Positions 9,736 through 20,907 of a DNA stretch of 64,000 nucleotides are shown piece after piece. This DNA comes from Amblyomma americanum (Eukaryota; Arthropoda; Arachnida; Ixodida; Ixodidae): assembly GCF_052857255.1 (NCBI RefSeq), contig NW_027526486.1:806001-870000 (forward strand), in the 5' to 3' direction. Below the pieces are notes generated by a model, which saw nothing but the letters and a program-made list of their open reading frames with translations, did not search any database and was not told the DNA's origin. Both the position numbers and the translations under genes were made by a program. Every line of letters starts with the position of its first letter. Positions within the stretch are counted from its first letter, which is position 1.

Positions 9736-9872
9736 GTTTTCGCGCAGTTCTGAGAGAAAAAGTTTACACCTTTCTTTCGTGTACTCTTCGACGACTTGTA
9801 AAAACGATGCTCCTGAATCTTGCTAGATTCGATCTAAAGCGATGTATCTCGTTGTTTGGAGCCGGAATACAA
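9736..9872 (+). repeat. Chimeric monomer m5/m1
   Basis: The left part is m5 (GTGTACTC, TTGTAAAAACGATGCTC) and the right part is m1 (CCTGAATCTTGCTAGATTCG and TATCTCG). The junction lies near 9810. It joins two units, removes m6-m8, and forms the boundary of the 2,038-bp tandem pair. Confidence 0.82.
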
Positions 9873-10145
9873 GTTTTCGCGCAGTTCTGAGAGAAAAAGT
9901 TTACACATTTCTCTCGTCTACTCTTCCACGACTTGTAATATTGATGCTCGTGAATCTTGCTAGTTTCGATCTAAAACGATGTAACCCGTTGTTTTGAGCC
10001 GGAATACAAGTTTTCGCGCAGTTCTGAGAGAAAAAGTTTACACCTTTCTCTCTTCTATATTCGACAACTTGTAAAATCGATGCTCGTGAAACTTGCTAGT
10101 TTCGACCTAAAACGATATATCCCGTTGTTTTGAGCCGGAATACAT

Positions 10146-10282
10146 GTTTTCGCGCAGATCTCAGAGAAAAAGTTCACACCTTTCTCTCGTGTACTCTTAG
10201 ACGACTTGTAAAATTGATGCTCGTGAATCTTGCTAGTTTCGATCTAAAACGATGAATCCCGTTGTTTTGAGCCGGAATACAA
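10146..10282 (+). repeat. BglII-bearing monomer 3
   Basis: AGATCT at 10156, exactly 2,038 bp after the previous one. Confidence 0.88.
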
Positions 10283-10420
10283 GTTTTCGCGCAGTTCTGA
10301 GAGAAAAAAGTTTACACCTTTCTCTCGTCTAGTATTCGACGACTTGTAAAATCGATGCTCGTGAATCTTGCTAGTTTCGACCTAAAACGATGTATCGTTT
10401 TGTTTTGAGCCGGAATACAA

Positions 10421-10619
10421 GTTTTCGCGCAGTTCTGAGAGAAAAGTTTACACCTTTCTCTCGTCTACTCTTCGACGACTCATAAAATCGATGCTCATGA
10501 ATTTTGCTAGTTTCGATTTTCTCTCGTCTACTCTTCGATGACTCGTAAAATCGATGCTCATGAATTTTGCTAGTTTCGATCTAAAACGATATATACTGTT
10601 GTTTTGAGCCGGAATACAA
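10421..10619 (+). repeat. 199-bp monomer 8
   Basis: Has TTTCGATTTTCTCTCG at the internal joint and ends ATATACTG. 884 bp after the previous one, consistent with the monomers removed at the 9736 chimera. Confidence 0.93.
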
Positions 10620-11574
10620 GTTTTCGCGCAGTTCTGAGAGAAAAAGTTTACACCTTTCTCTCGTCTACTCTTCGAAGACTTGTAAAATCGATGCGCGTGA
10701 ATCTTGCTAGTTTCGATTTAAAACGATGTATCCCGTTGTTTTGAGCCGGAATACAAGTTTTCGCGCAGTTCTGAGAGAAAATGTTTACACCTTTCTCTCG
10801 TGTACTCTTCGTCGACTTGTAAAATCGATGCTCGTGAATCTTGCTAGTTTCAATCTAAAACGATGTATCCCGTTGTTTTGAGCCGGAATACAAGTTTTCG
10901 CGCAATTCTGAGAGTTAAAGTTTACCTTTCTCTCGTCTACTCTTCGAAGACTTGTGAAATCGAAGCTCGTGAATCTTGCTAGATTCGATCTAAAGCGATG
11001 TATCCCGTTGTTTTGAGCCGGATTACAAGTTTTCGCGCAGTTCTGAGAGAAAATTTTACACCTTTCTCTCGTCTACTCGTCGAAGACTTGTAAAATCGAT
11101 GCTCGTGAATCTTGCTAGTTTCGATCTAAAACGATGTATCCCGTTGTTTTGAGCCGGAATACAAGTTTTCGCGCAGTTCTGAGAGAAAAAGTTTACACCT
11201 TTCTCTCGTGTACTCTTCGACGACTTATAAAATCGATGCTCGTGAATCATGCTAGTTTCGATCTAAAACGATGTATCCCGTTGTTTTGATCCGGAATACA
11301 CGTTTTCGCGCAGTTCTGAGAGAAAAAGTTTACACCTTTCTCTCGTGTACTCTTCGACGACTTGTAAAATCGATGCTCGTGAATCTTGCTAGTTTCGATC
11401 TAAAACGATGTATCTCGTTGTTTTGAGCCGGAATACAAGTTTTCGCGCTGTTCTGAGAGTTAAAGTTTACACCTTTCTCTCTTCTATATTCGACAACTTG
11501 TAAAATCCATGCTCGTGAAACTTGCTAGTTTCGACCTAAAACGATATATCCCATTGTTATGAGCCGGAATACAA

Positions 11575-11773
11575 GTTTTCGCGCAGTTCTGAGAGAAAAG
11601 TTTACACCTTTCTCTCGTCTACTCTTCGACGACTCGTAAAATCGATGCTCATGAATTTTGCTAGTTTCGATCTTCTCTCGTCTACTCTTCGATGGCTCGT
11701 AAAATCGATGCTCATGAATTTTGCTAGTTTCGATCTAAAACGATATATCCTGTTGTTTTGAGCCGGAATACAA
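11575..11773 (+). repeat. 199-bp monomer 9
   Basis: GATGGCTCG in the second half; 1,154 bp after the previous one. Followed by m5 with TTGTAAAAACG. Confidence 0.93.
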
Positions 11774-12183
11774 GTTTTCGCGCAGTTCTTAGAGAAAAAG
11801 TTTACACCTTTCTCTCGTGTACTCTTCGACGACTTGTAAAAACGATGCTCGTGAATCATGCTAGTTTCGATCTAAAACAATGTATCCCGTTGTTTTGAGC
11901 CGGAATACATGTTTTCGCACAGTTCTGAGAGAAAAAGTTTACACCTTTCTCTCGTGTACTCTTCGAGGACTTGTAAAATCGATGCTCGTGAATCATGCTA
12001 GTTTCGATCTAAAACGATGTTTCCTGTTGTTTTGAGCCGGAATACAAGTTTTCGCGCAGTTCTGAGAGAAAAAGTTTACACCTTTCTCTCTTCTATATTC
12101 GACAACTTGTAAAATCGATGCTCGTGAAACTTGCTAGTTTCGACCTAAAACGATATATCCCGTTGTTTTGAGCCGGAATACAT

Positions 12184-12320
12184 GTTTTCGCCCAGATCTC
12201 AGAGAAAAAGTTCACACCTTTCTCTCGTGTACTCTTAGACGACTTGTAAAATTGATGCTCGTGAGTCTTGCTAGTTTCGATCTAAAACGATGAATCCCGT
12301 TGTTTTGAGCCGGAATACAA
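12184..12320 (+). repeat. BglII-bearing monomer 4
   Basis: Starts TTTTCGCCCAGATCTC, with a private C and GTGAGTCTTGC. Again exactly 2,038 bp after the previous copy, marking a partial third copy of that HOR (about 12020-12594). Confidence 0.87.
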
Positions 12321-12458
12321 GTTTTCGCGCAGTTCTGAGAGAAAAAAGTTTACACCTTTCTCTCGTCTAGTATTCGACGACTTGTAAAATCGATGCTCGT
12401 GAATCTTGCTAGTTTCGACCTAAAACGATGTATCGTTTTGTTTTGAGCCGGAATACAA

Positions 12459-12594
12459 GTTTTCGCGCAGTTCTGAGAGAAAAGTTTACACCTTTCTCTC
12501 GTCTACTCTTCGACGACTCATAAAATCGATGCTCATGAATTTTGCTAGTTTCGATCTAAAACGATATATCCTGTTGTTTTGAGCCGGAATACAA
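12459..12594 (+). repeat. Contracted m4 (136 bp), first-half type
   Basis: At the place where the 2,038-bp HOR predicts a 199-bp monomer, the 63-bp duplication is absent. The remaining copy keeps the GACTCATAAAATCG marker of the first half but runs straight into TCTAAAACGATATATCC. A deletion between the two 63-bp direct repeats explains it. Confidence 0.85.
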
Positions 12595-12730
12595 GTTTTC
12601 GCGCAGTTCTGAGAGAAAAAGTTTACACCTTTCTCTCTTCTATATTCGACAACATGTAAAATTGATGCTCGTGAAACTTGCTAGTTTCGACCTAAAACGA
12701 TATATCCCATTGTTATGAGCCGGAATACAA

Positions 12731-12929
12731 GTTTTCGCGCAGTTCTGAGAGAAAAGTTTACACCTTTTTCTCGTCTACTCTTCGACGACTCGTAAAATCG
12801 ATGCTCATGAATTTTGCTAGTTTCGGTCTTCTCTCGTGTACTCTTCGACGACTTGTAAAATCGATGCTCGTGAATCATGCTAGTTTCGATCTAAAACAAT
12901 GTATCCCATTGTTTTGAGCCGGAATACAA
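12731..12929 (+). repeat. 199-bp monomer 10, m4/m5 hybrid
   Basis: The first half is m4. The second half reads CTCGTGTACTC, GAATCATGC and AAACAATGTATCCC, which are m5 markers. The joint has TTTCGGTCTTC. The m4 and m5 positions are merged into one long monomer. Confidence 0.9.
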
Positions 12930-13065
12930 GTTTTCGCGCAGTTCTGAGAGAAAATTTTACACCTTTCTCTCGTGTACTCTTCGTCGACTTGTAAAATCGA
13001 TGCTCGTGAATCTTGCTAGTTTCAATCTAAAACGATGTATCCCGTTGTTTTGAGCCGGAATACAA
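12930..13065 (+). repeat. Chimeric monomer m7/m8
   Basis: Begins with the m7 AAAATTTTACACC segment and continues with the m8 GTGTACTCTTCGTCGACTTG segment. The junction lies within CACCTTTCTCTCGT, about 12960-12975. Confidence 0.82.
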
Positions 13066-13150
13066 GTTTTCGCGCAGTTCTGAGAGTTAAAGTTTACACC
13101 TTTCTCTCGTCTACTTTCGAAGACTTGTGAAATCGAAGCTCGTGAATCTT

Positions 13151-14434
13151 GCTAGATTCGATCTAAAGCGATATATCCCGTTGTTTTGAGCCGGAATACA
13201 AGTTTTCGCGCAGTTCTGAGAGAAAAAGTTTACACATTTCTCTCGTCTACTCTTCGACGACTTGTAATATCGATGCTCGTGAATCTTGCTAGTTTCGATC
13301 TAAAACGATGTACCCCGTTGTTTTGATCCGGAATACACGTTTTCGCGCAGTTCTGAGAGAAAAAGTTTACACCTTTCTCTCGTGTACTCTTCGACGACTT
13401 GTAAAATCGATGCTCGTGAATCTTGCTAGTTTCGATCTAAAACGATGTATCCCGTTGTTTTGAGCCGGAATACAAGTTTTCGCGCTGTTCTGAGAGTTAA
13501 AGTTTACACCTTTCTCTCGTCTACTCTTCGAAGACTTGTGAAATCGATGCTCCTGAATCTTGCTAAATTCGATCTAAAGCGATGTATCTCGTTGTTTTGA
13601 GCCGGAATACAAGTTTTCGCGCAGCTCTGAGAGAAAAAGTTTACACATTTCTCTCGTCTACTCTTCCACGACTTGTAATATCGATGCTCGTGAATCTTGC
13701 TAGTTTCGATCTAAAACGATGTAACCCGTTGTTTTGAGCCGGTATACAAATTTTCGCGCAGTTCTGAGAGAAAAAGTTTACACCTTTCTCTCTTCTATAT
13801 TCGACAACTGGTAAAATCGATGCTCGTGAAACTTGCTAGTTTCGACCTAAAACGATATATCCCATTGTTATGAGCCGGAATACAAGTTTTCGCGCAGTTC
13901 TGAGAGAAAAGTTTACACCTTTCTCTCGTCTACTCTTCGACGACTCGTAAAATCGATGCTCATGAATTTTGCTAGTTTCGATCTTCTCTCGTCTACTCTT
14001 CGATGACTCGTAAAATCGATGCTCATGAATTTTGCTAGTTTCGATCTAAAACGATATATCCTGTTGTTTTGAGCCGGAATACAAGTTTTCGCGCAGTTCT
14101 GAGAGAAAACGTTTACACCTTTCTCTCGTGTACTCTTCGACGACTTGTAAAATCGATGCTCGTGAATCATGCTAGTTTCGATCTAAAACAATGTATCCCG
14201 TTGTTTTGAGCCGGAATACAAGTTTTCGCACAGTTCTGAGAGAAAAAGTTTACACCTTTCTCTCGTGTACTCTTCGACGACTTGTAAAATCGATGCTCGT
14301 GAATCATGCTAGTTTCGATCTAAAACGATGTTTCCCGTTGTTTTGAGCCGGAATACAAGTTTTCGCGCAGTTCTGAGAGAAAATTTTACACCTTTCTCTC
14401 GTCTACTCGTCGAAGACTTGTAAAATCGATGCTC
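13151..14434 (+). repeat. Repeat at 1,840-bp offset, copy 1
   Basis: Aligns with 14991-16274 at 1,840 bp, which is 13 monomers including one of 199 bp. The private AAAACGTTTACACC at about 14106 is shared with 15946. Part of it also belongs to L1 copy 2. Confidence 0.83.
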
Positions 14435-15147
14435 GTGAATCTTGCTAGTTTTGATCTAAAACGATGTATCCCGTTGTTTTGAGCCGGAATACAAGTTTTC
14501 GCGAAGTTCTGAGAGAAAAAGTTTACACCTTTCTCTCGTGTACTCTTCGTCGACTTGTAAAATCGATGCTCGTGAATCTTGCTAGTTTCGATCTAAAACG
14601 ATGTATCCCGTTGTTTTGAGCCGGAATACAAGTTTTCGCGCTGTTCTGAGAGTTAAAGTTTACACCTTTCTCTCGTCTACTCTTCGAAGACTTGTGAAAT
14701 CGATGCTCCTAAATCTTGCTAGATTCGATCTAAAGCGATGTATCTCGTTGTTTTGAGCCGGAATGAAAGTTTTCGCGCAGTTCTGAGAGAAAAAGTTTAC
14801 ACATTTCTCTCGTCTACTCTTCCCCGACTTGTAATATCGATGCTCGTGAATCTTGCTAGTTTCGATCTAAAACGATGTAACCCGTTGTTTTGAGCCGGTA
14901 TACAAGTTTTCGCGCAGTTCTGAGAGAAAAAGTTTACACCTTTCTCTCTTCTATATTCGACAACTTGTAAAATCGATGCTCGTGAAACTTGCTAGATTCG
15001 ATCTAAAGCGATATATCCCGTTGTTTTGAGCCGGAATACAAGTTTTCGCGCAGTTCTGAGAGAAAAAGTTTACACATTTCTCTCGTCTACTCTTCGACGA
15101 CTTGTAATATCGATGCTCGTGAATCTTGCTAGTTTCGATCTAAAACG
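13336..15147 (+). repeat. Long repeat L1, copy 2
   Basis: Counterpart of 1-1812 at 13,335 bp offset. It differs by CAGCTCTGAG near 13623 and AAAACGTTT near 14106. It includes two m1 copies 1,156 bp apart (13476 and 14632). Confidence 0.85.
13886..14084 (+). repeat. 199-bp monomer 11
   Basis: Standard m4 within L1 copy 2; 1,155 bp after the previous one and 13,335 bp from 551. Confidence 0.94.
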
Positions 15148-16274
15148 ATGTATCCCGTTGTTTTGATCCGGAATACACGTTTTCGCGCAGTTCTGAGAGA
15201 AAAAGTTTACACCTTTCTCTCGTGTACTCTTCGACGACTTGTAAAATCGATGCTCGTGAATCTTGCTAGTTTCGATCTAAAACGATGTATCCCGTTGTTT
15301 TGAGCCGGAATACAAGTTTTCGCGCTGTTCTGAGAGTTAAAGTTTACACCTTTCTCTCGTCTACTCTTCGAAGACTTGTGAAATCGATGCTCCTGAATCT
15401 TGCTAAATTCGATCTAAAGCGATGTATCTCGTTGTTTTGAGCCGGAATACAAGTTTTCGCGCAGTTCTGAGAGAAAAAGTTTACACATTTCTCTCGTCTA
15501 CTCTTCCACGACTTGTAATATCGATGCTCGTGAATCTTGCTAGTTTCCATCTAAAACGATGTAACCCGTTGTTTTGAGCCGGTATACAAATTTTCGCGCA
15601 GTTCTGAGAGAAAAAGTTTACACCTTTCTCTCTTCTATATTCGACAACTGGTAAAATCGATGCTCGTGAAACTTGCTAGTTTCGACCTAAAACGATATAT
15701 CCCATTGTTATGAGCCGGAATACAAGTTTTCGCGCAGTTCTGAGAGAAAAGTTTACACCTTTCTCTCGTCTACTCTTCGACGACTCGTAAAATCGATGCT
15801 CATGAATTTTGCTAGTTTCGATCTTCTCTCGTCTACTCTTCGATGACTCGTAAAATCGATGCTCATGAATTTTGCTAGTTTCGATCTAAAACGATATATC
15901 CTGTTGTTTTGAGCCGGAATACAAGTTTTCGCGCAGTTCTGAGAGAAAACGTTTACACCTTTCTCTCGTGTACTCTTCGACGACTTGTAAAATCGATGCT
16001 CGTGAATCATGCTTGTTTCGATCTAAAACAATGTATCCCGTTGTTTTGAGCCGGAATACAAGTTTTCGCACAGTTCTGAGAGAAAAAGTTTACACCTTTC
16101 TCTCGTGTACTCTTCGACGACTTGTAAAATCGATGCTCGTGAATCATGCTAGTTTCGATCTAAAACGATGTTTCCCGTTGTTTTGAGCCGGAATACAAGT
16201 TTTCGCGCAGTTCTGAGAGAAAATTTTACACCTTTCTCTCGTCTACTCGTCGAAGACTTGTAAAATCGATGCTC
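14991..16274 (+). repeat. Repeat at 1,840-bp offset, copy 2
   Basis: Aligns with 13151-14434. It ends abruptly inside the chimeric monomer at 16199, where the m7 sequence switches to m1. One substitution gives GCTTGTTTCG near 16011. Confidence 0.83.
15726..15924 (+). repeat. 199-bp monomer 12
   Basis: Standard m4, 1,840 bp after the previous one. Confidence 0.94.
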
Positions 16275-16334
16275 CTAAATCTTGCTAGATTCGATCTAAA
16301 GCGATGTATCTCGTTGTTTTGAGCCGGAATGAAA
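16199..16334 (+). repeat. Chimeric monomer m7/m1
   Basis: m7 on the left (AAAATTTTAC, CTCGTCGAAGACTTGTAAAATC) and m1 on the right (GCTCCTAAATC, ATTCGATCTAAAGCG). CCTAAATC and the following GGAATGAAAG are private to the m1 near 14632, identifying the parent. The join removes two monomers, which accounts for the 882-bp m4 spacing here (1,156 minus 274). Confidence 0.87.
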
Positions 16335-16607
16335 GTTTTCGCGCAGTTCTGAGAGAAAAAGTTTACACATTTCTCTCGTCTACTCTTCCACGACTTGTAA
16401 TATCGATGCTCGTGAATCTTGCTAGTTTCGATCTAAAACGATGTAACCCGTTGTTTTGAGCCGGTATACAAGTTTTCGCGCAGTTCTGAGAGAAAAAGTT
16501 TACACCTTTCTCTCTTCTATATTCGACAACTTGTAAAATCGATGCTCGTGAAACTTGCTAGTTTCGACCTAAAACGATATATCCCATTGTTATGAGCCGG
16601 AATACAA

Positions 16608-16806
16608 GTTTTCGCGCAGTTCTGAGAGAAAAGTTTACACCTTTCTCTCGTCTACTCTTCGACGACTCGTAAAATCGATGCTCATGAATTTTGCTAGTTT
16701 CGATCTTCTCTCGTCTACTCTTCGATGACTCGTAAAATCGATGCTCATGAATTTTGCTAGTTTCGATCTAAAACGATATATCCTGTTGTTTTGAGCCGGA
16801 ATGCAA
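16608..16806 (+). repeat. 199-bp monomer 13
   Basis: 882 bp after the previous one. It is the last 199-bp monomer before a 10.2-kb interval without any; the next monomer starts CGGAATGCAAG. Confidence 0.94.
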
Positions 16807-18857
16807 GTTTTCGCGCAGTTCTGAGAGAAAAAGTTTACACCTTTCTCTCGTGTACTCTTCGACGACTTGTAAAATCGATGCTCGTGAATCATGCTAGTTT
16901 CGATCTAAAACAATGTATCCCGTTGTTTTGAGCCGGAATACAAGTTTTCGCACAGTTCTGAGAGAAAAAGTTTACACCTTTCTCTCGTCTACTCTTCGAA
17001 GACTTGTGAAATCGAAGCTCGTGAATCTTGCTAGATTCGATCTAAAGCGATATATCCCGTTGTTTTGAGCCGGAATACAATTTTTCGCGCAGTTCTGAGA
17101 GAAAAAGTTTACACATTTCTCTCGTCTACTCTTCGACGACTTGTAATATCGATGCTCGTGAATCTTGCTAGTTTCAATCTAAAACGATGTATCCCGTTGT
17201 TTTGAGCCGGAATACAAGTTTTCGCGCAGTTCTGAGAGAAAAAGTTTACACCTTTTTCTCGTGTACTCTTCGTCGACTTGTAAAATCGATGCTCGTGAAT
17301 CTTGCTAGTTTAATCTAAAACGATGTATCCCGTTGTTTTGAGCCGGAATACAAGTTTTCGCGCAGTTCTGAGAGTTAAAGTTTACACCTTTCTCTCGTCT
17401 ACTCTTCGAAGACTTGTGAAATCGAAGCTCGTGAATCTTGCAAGTTTCAATCTAAAACAATGTAACCCGTTGTGTTGAGCCGGAATACAAGTTTTCGCGC
17501 ATTTCTGAGAGAAAAAGTTTACACCTTTGTCTCGCCTATATTCGACGACTTGTAAATTCGATGCTCGTGAATCTTACTAGTTTCGACCTAAAACGATGTA
17601 TCCCGTTCTTTTGAGCCGGAATACAAGTTTTCGCGCAGTTCTGAGAGAAAAAGTTTACACCTTTCTCTCGTGTACTCTTCGACGACTTGTAAAATCGATG
17701 CTCGTGAATCTTGCTAGTTTCGATCTAAAACGATGAATTCCGTTGTTTTGAGCCGGAATACAAGTTTTCGCGCAGTTCTGCGAGAAAAAGTTTACACCTT
17801 TCTCTCGTCTACTATTCGACGACTTGTAAAATCGATGCTCGTGAATCTTGCTAGTTTCGACCTAAAACGATGTATCCCGTTGTTTTGAGCAGGAATACAA
17901 GTTTTCGCGCAGTTCTGAGAGAATAAGTTTACACCAATTGCTCGTCTACTCTTCGACGACTCCTAAAATCGATGCTCATGAATTTTGCTAGTTTCGACCT
18001 AAAACGATGTATCCTTTTGTTTTGAGCCGGAATACAAGTTTTCGCGCAGTTCTGAGAGAAAAAGTTTACACCTTTCTCTCGTGTACTCTTCGACGACTTG
18101 TAAAATCGATGCTCGTGAATCATGCTAGTTTCGATCTAAAACGATGTATCCCGTTGTTTTGAGCCGGAATACAAGTTTTCGCGCAGTTCTGAGAGAAAAG
18201 TTTACACCTTTCTCTCGTGTACTCTTCGACGACTTGTAAAATCGATGCTCGTGAATCATGCTAGTTTCGATCTAAAACGATGTATTTCGTTGTTTTGATC
18301 CGGAATACACGTTTTCGCGCAGTTCTGAGAGAAAAAGTTTACACCTTTCTCTCGTGTACTCTTCGACGACTTGTAAAATCGATGCTCGTGAATCTTGCTA
18401 GTTTCGATCTAAAACGATGTATCCCGTTGTTTTGAGCCGGAATACAAGTTTTCGCGCTGTTCTGAGAGTTAAAGTTTACACCTTTCTCTCGTCTACTCTT
18501 CGAAGACTTGTGAAATCGATGCTCCTGAATCTTGCTAGATTCGATCTAAAGCGATGTATCTCGTTGTTTTGAGCCGGAATACAAGTTTTCGCGCAGTTCT
18601 GAGAGAAAAAGTTTACACATTTCTCTCGTCTACTCTTCCACGACTTGTAATATTGATCCTCGTGAATCTTGCTAGTTTCAATCTAAAACGATGTAACCCG
18701 TTGTTTTGAGCCGGAATACAAGTTTTCGCGCAGTTCTGAGAGAAAAAGTTTACACCTTTCTCTCTTCTATATTCGACAACTTGTAAAATCGATGCTCGTG
18801 AAACTTGCTAGTTTCGACCTAAAACGATATATCCCGTTGTTTTGAGCCGGAATACAT

Positions 18858-18994
18858 GTTTTCGCGCAGATCTCAGAGAAAAAGTTCACACCTTTCTCTC
18901 GTGTACTCTTAGACGACTTGTAAAATTGATGCTCGTGAATCTTGCTAGTTTCGATCTAAAACGATGAATCCCGTTGTTTTGAGCCGGAATACAA
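18858..18994 (+). repeat. BglII-bearing monomer 5
   Basis: AGATCT at 18868. The next monomer has CTGAAAGAAAAAAG and TTCCTCTCG, a pair also seen after the copies at 22275, 24873 and (with TTATGAAAG) 30115. Confidence 0.87.
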
Positions 18995-20771
18995 GTTTTC
19001 GCGCAGTTCTGAAAGAAAAAAGTTTACACCTTCCTCTCGTCTAGTATTCGACGACTTGTAAAATCGATGCTCGTGAATCTTGCTAGTTTCGACCTAAAAC
19101 GATGTACCCCGTTGTTTTGAGCCGGAATACACGTTTTCGCGCAGTTCTGAGAGAAAAAGTTTACACCTTTCTCTCGTGTACTCTTCGACGACTTGAAAAA
19201 TCGATGCTCGTGAATCTTGCTAGTTTCGACCTAAAACGATGTATCCCGTTGTTTTGAGCCGGAATACAAGTTTTCGCGCAGTTCTGAGAGTTAAAGTTTA
19301 CCTTTCTCTCGTCTACTCTTCGAAGACTTGTGAAATCGAAGCTCGTGAATCTTGCTAGATTCGATCTAAAGCGATGTATCCCGTTGTTTAGAGCCGGAAT
19401 ACAAGTTTTCGCGCAGTTCTGAGAGAAAAAGTTTACACATTCCTCTCGTCTACTCTTCGACGACTTGTAATATCGATGCTCGTGAATCTTGCTAGTTTCG
19501 ACCTAAAACGAGGTAACCCGTTGTTTTGAGCCGGAATACAAGTTTTCGCGCAGTTCTGAGAGAAAAAGTTTACACCTTTCTCTCGTCTACTATTCGACGA
19601 CTTGTAAAATCGATGCTCGTGAATCATGCTAGTTTCGATCTAAAACGATGTTTCCCGTTGTTTTGAGCCGGAATATAAGTTTTCGCGCAGTTCTGAGTGA
19701 AAAAGTTTACACCTTTCTCTCGTCTACTCTTCGAAGACTTGTAAAATCGATGCTCGTGAATCTTGCTAGTTTCGATCTAATACGATGTATCCCGTTGTTT
19801 TGAGCCGGAATACAAGTTTTCGCGCAGTTCTGAGAGAAAAAGTTTACACCTTTCTCTCGTGTACTCTTCGTCGACTTGTAAAATCGATGCTCGTGAATCT
19901 TGCTAGTTTCAATCTAAAACGATGTATCCCGTTGTTTTGAGCCGGAATACAAGTTTTCGCGCAGTTCTGAGAGTTAATGTTTACCTTTCTCTCGTCTACT
20001 CTTCGAAGACTTGTGAAATCGAAGCTCGTGAATCTTGCTAGATTCGATCTAAAGCGATGTATCCCGTTGTTTTGAGCCGGAATACAAGTTTTCGCGCAGT
20101 TCTAAGAGAAAAAGTTTACACATTCCTCTCGTCTACTCTTCGACGACTTGTAATATCGATGCTCGTGAATCTTGCTAGTTTCGATCTAAAACGAGGTAAC
20201 CCGTTGTTTTGAGCCGGAATACAAGTTTTCGCGCAGTTCTGAGAGAAAAAGTTTACACCTTTCTCTCGTCTACTATTCGACGACTTGTAAAATCGATGCT
20301 CGTGAATCTTGCTAGTTTCGACCTAAAACGATGTATCCCGTTGTTTTGAGCCGGAATACAAGTTTTCGCGCTGTTCTGAGAGTTAAAGTTTACACCTTTC
20401 TCTCGTCTACTCTTCGAAGACTTGTGAAATCGATGCTCCTGAATCTTGCGAGATTCGATCTAAAGCGATGTATCTCGTTGTTTTGAGCCGGAATACCGGT
20501 TTTCGCGCAGTTCTGAGAGAAAAAGTGTACACATTCCTCTCGTCTACTCCTCCACGACTTGTAATATCGATGCTCGTGAATCTTGCTAGTTTCAATCTAA
20601 AACAATGTAACCCGTTGTTTTGAGCCGGAATACAAGTTTTCGCGCAGTTCTGAGAGAAAAAGATTACACCTTTCTCTCTTCTATATTCGACAACTTGTAA
20701 AATCGATGCTCGTGAAACTTGCTAGTTTCGACCTAAAACGATATATCCCATTGTTATGAGCCGGAATACAA

Positions 20772-20907
20772 GTTTTCGCGCAGTTCTGAGAGAAAAGTTT
20801 ACACCTTTCTCTCGTCTACTCTTCGATGACTCGTAAAATCGATGCTCATGAATTTTGCTAGTTTCGATCTAAAACGATATATCCTGTTGTTTTGAACCGG
20901 AATACAA
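20772..20907 (+). repeat. Contracted m4 (136 bp), second-half type
   Basis: Lies where L2 copy 2 has a 199-bp m4 (26785). It has one 63-bp block and keeps the second-half marker TTCGATGACTCG. The 12459 contraction kept the first-half marker, so the two deletions are independent events or had different breakpoints. Confidence 0.87.

Larger units (their letters stand above)
7776..9813 (+). repeat. 2,038-bp HOR, copy 1
   Basis: Fourteen monomers, two of them 199 bp. The private TTGTTTGGAGCC at 7814 recurs at 9852, and the BglII monomers at 8108 and 10146 lie exactly 2,038 bp apart. A related older copy starts near 3186 (TTGTTTGGAGCCAG). Confidence 0.88.
9814..11851 (+). repeat. 2,038-bp HOR, copy 2
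   Basis: Follows copy 1 directly with few substitutions. It differs by TTTCGATTTTCTC near 10516 and ATATACTG near 10591. It ends where m5 continues with GAATCATGC and not the m1 switch. Confidence 0.88.
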
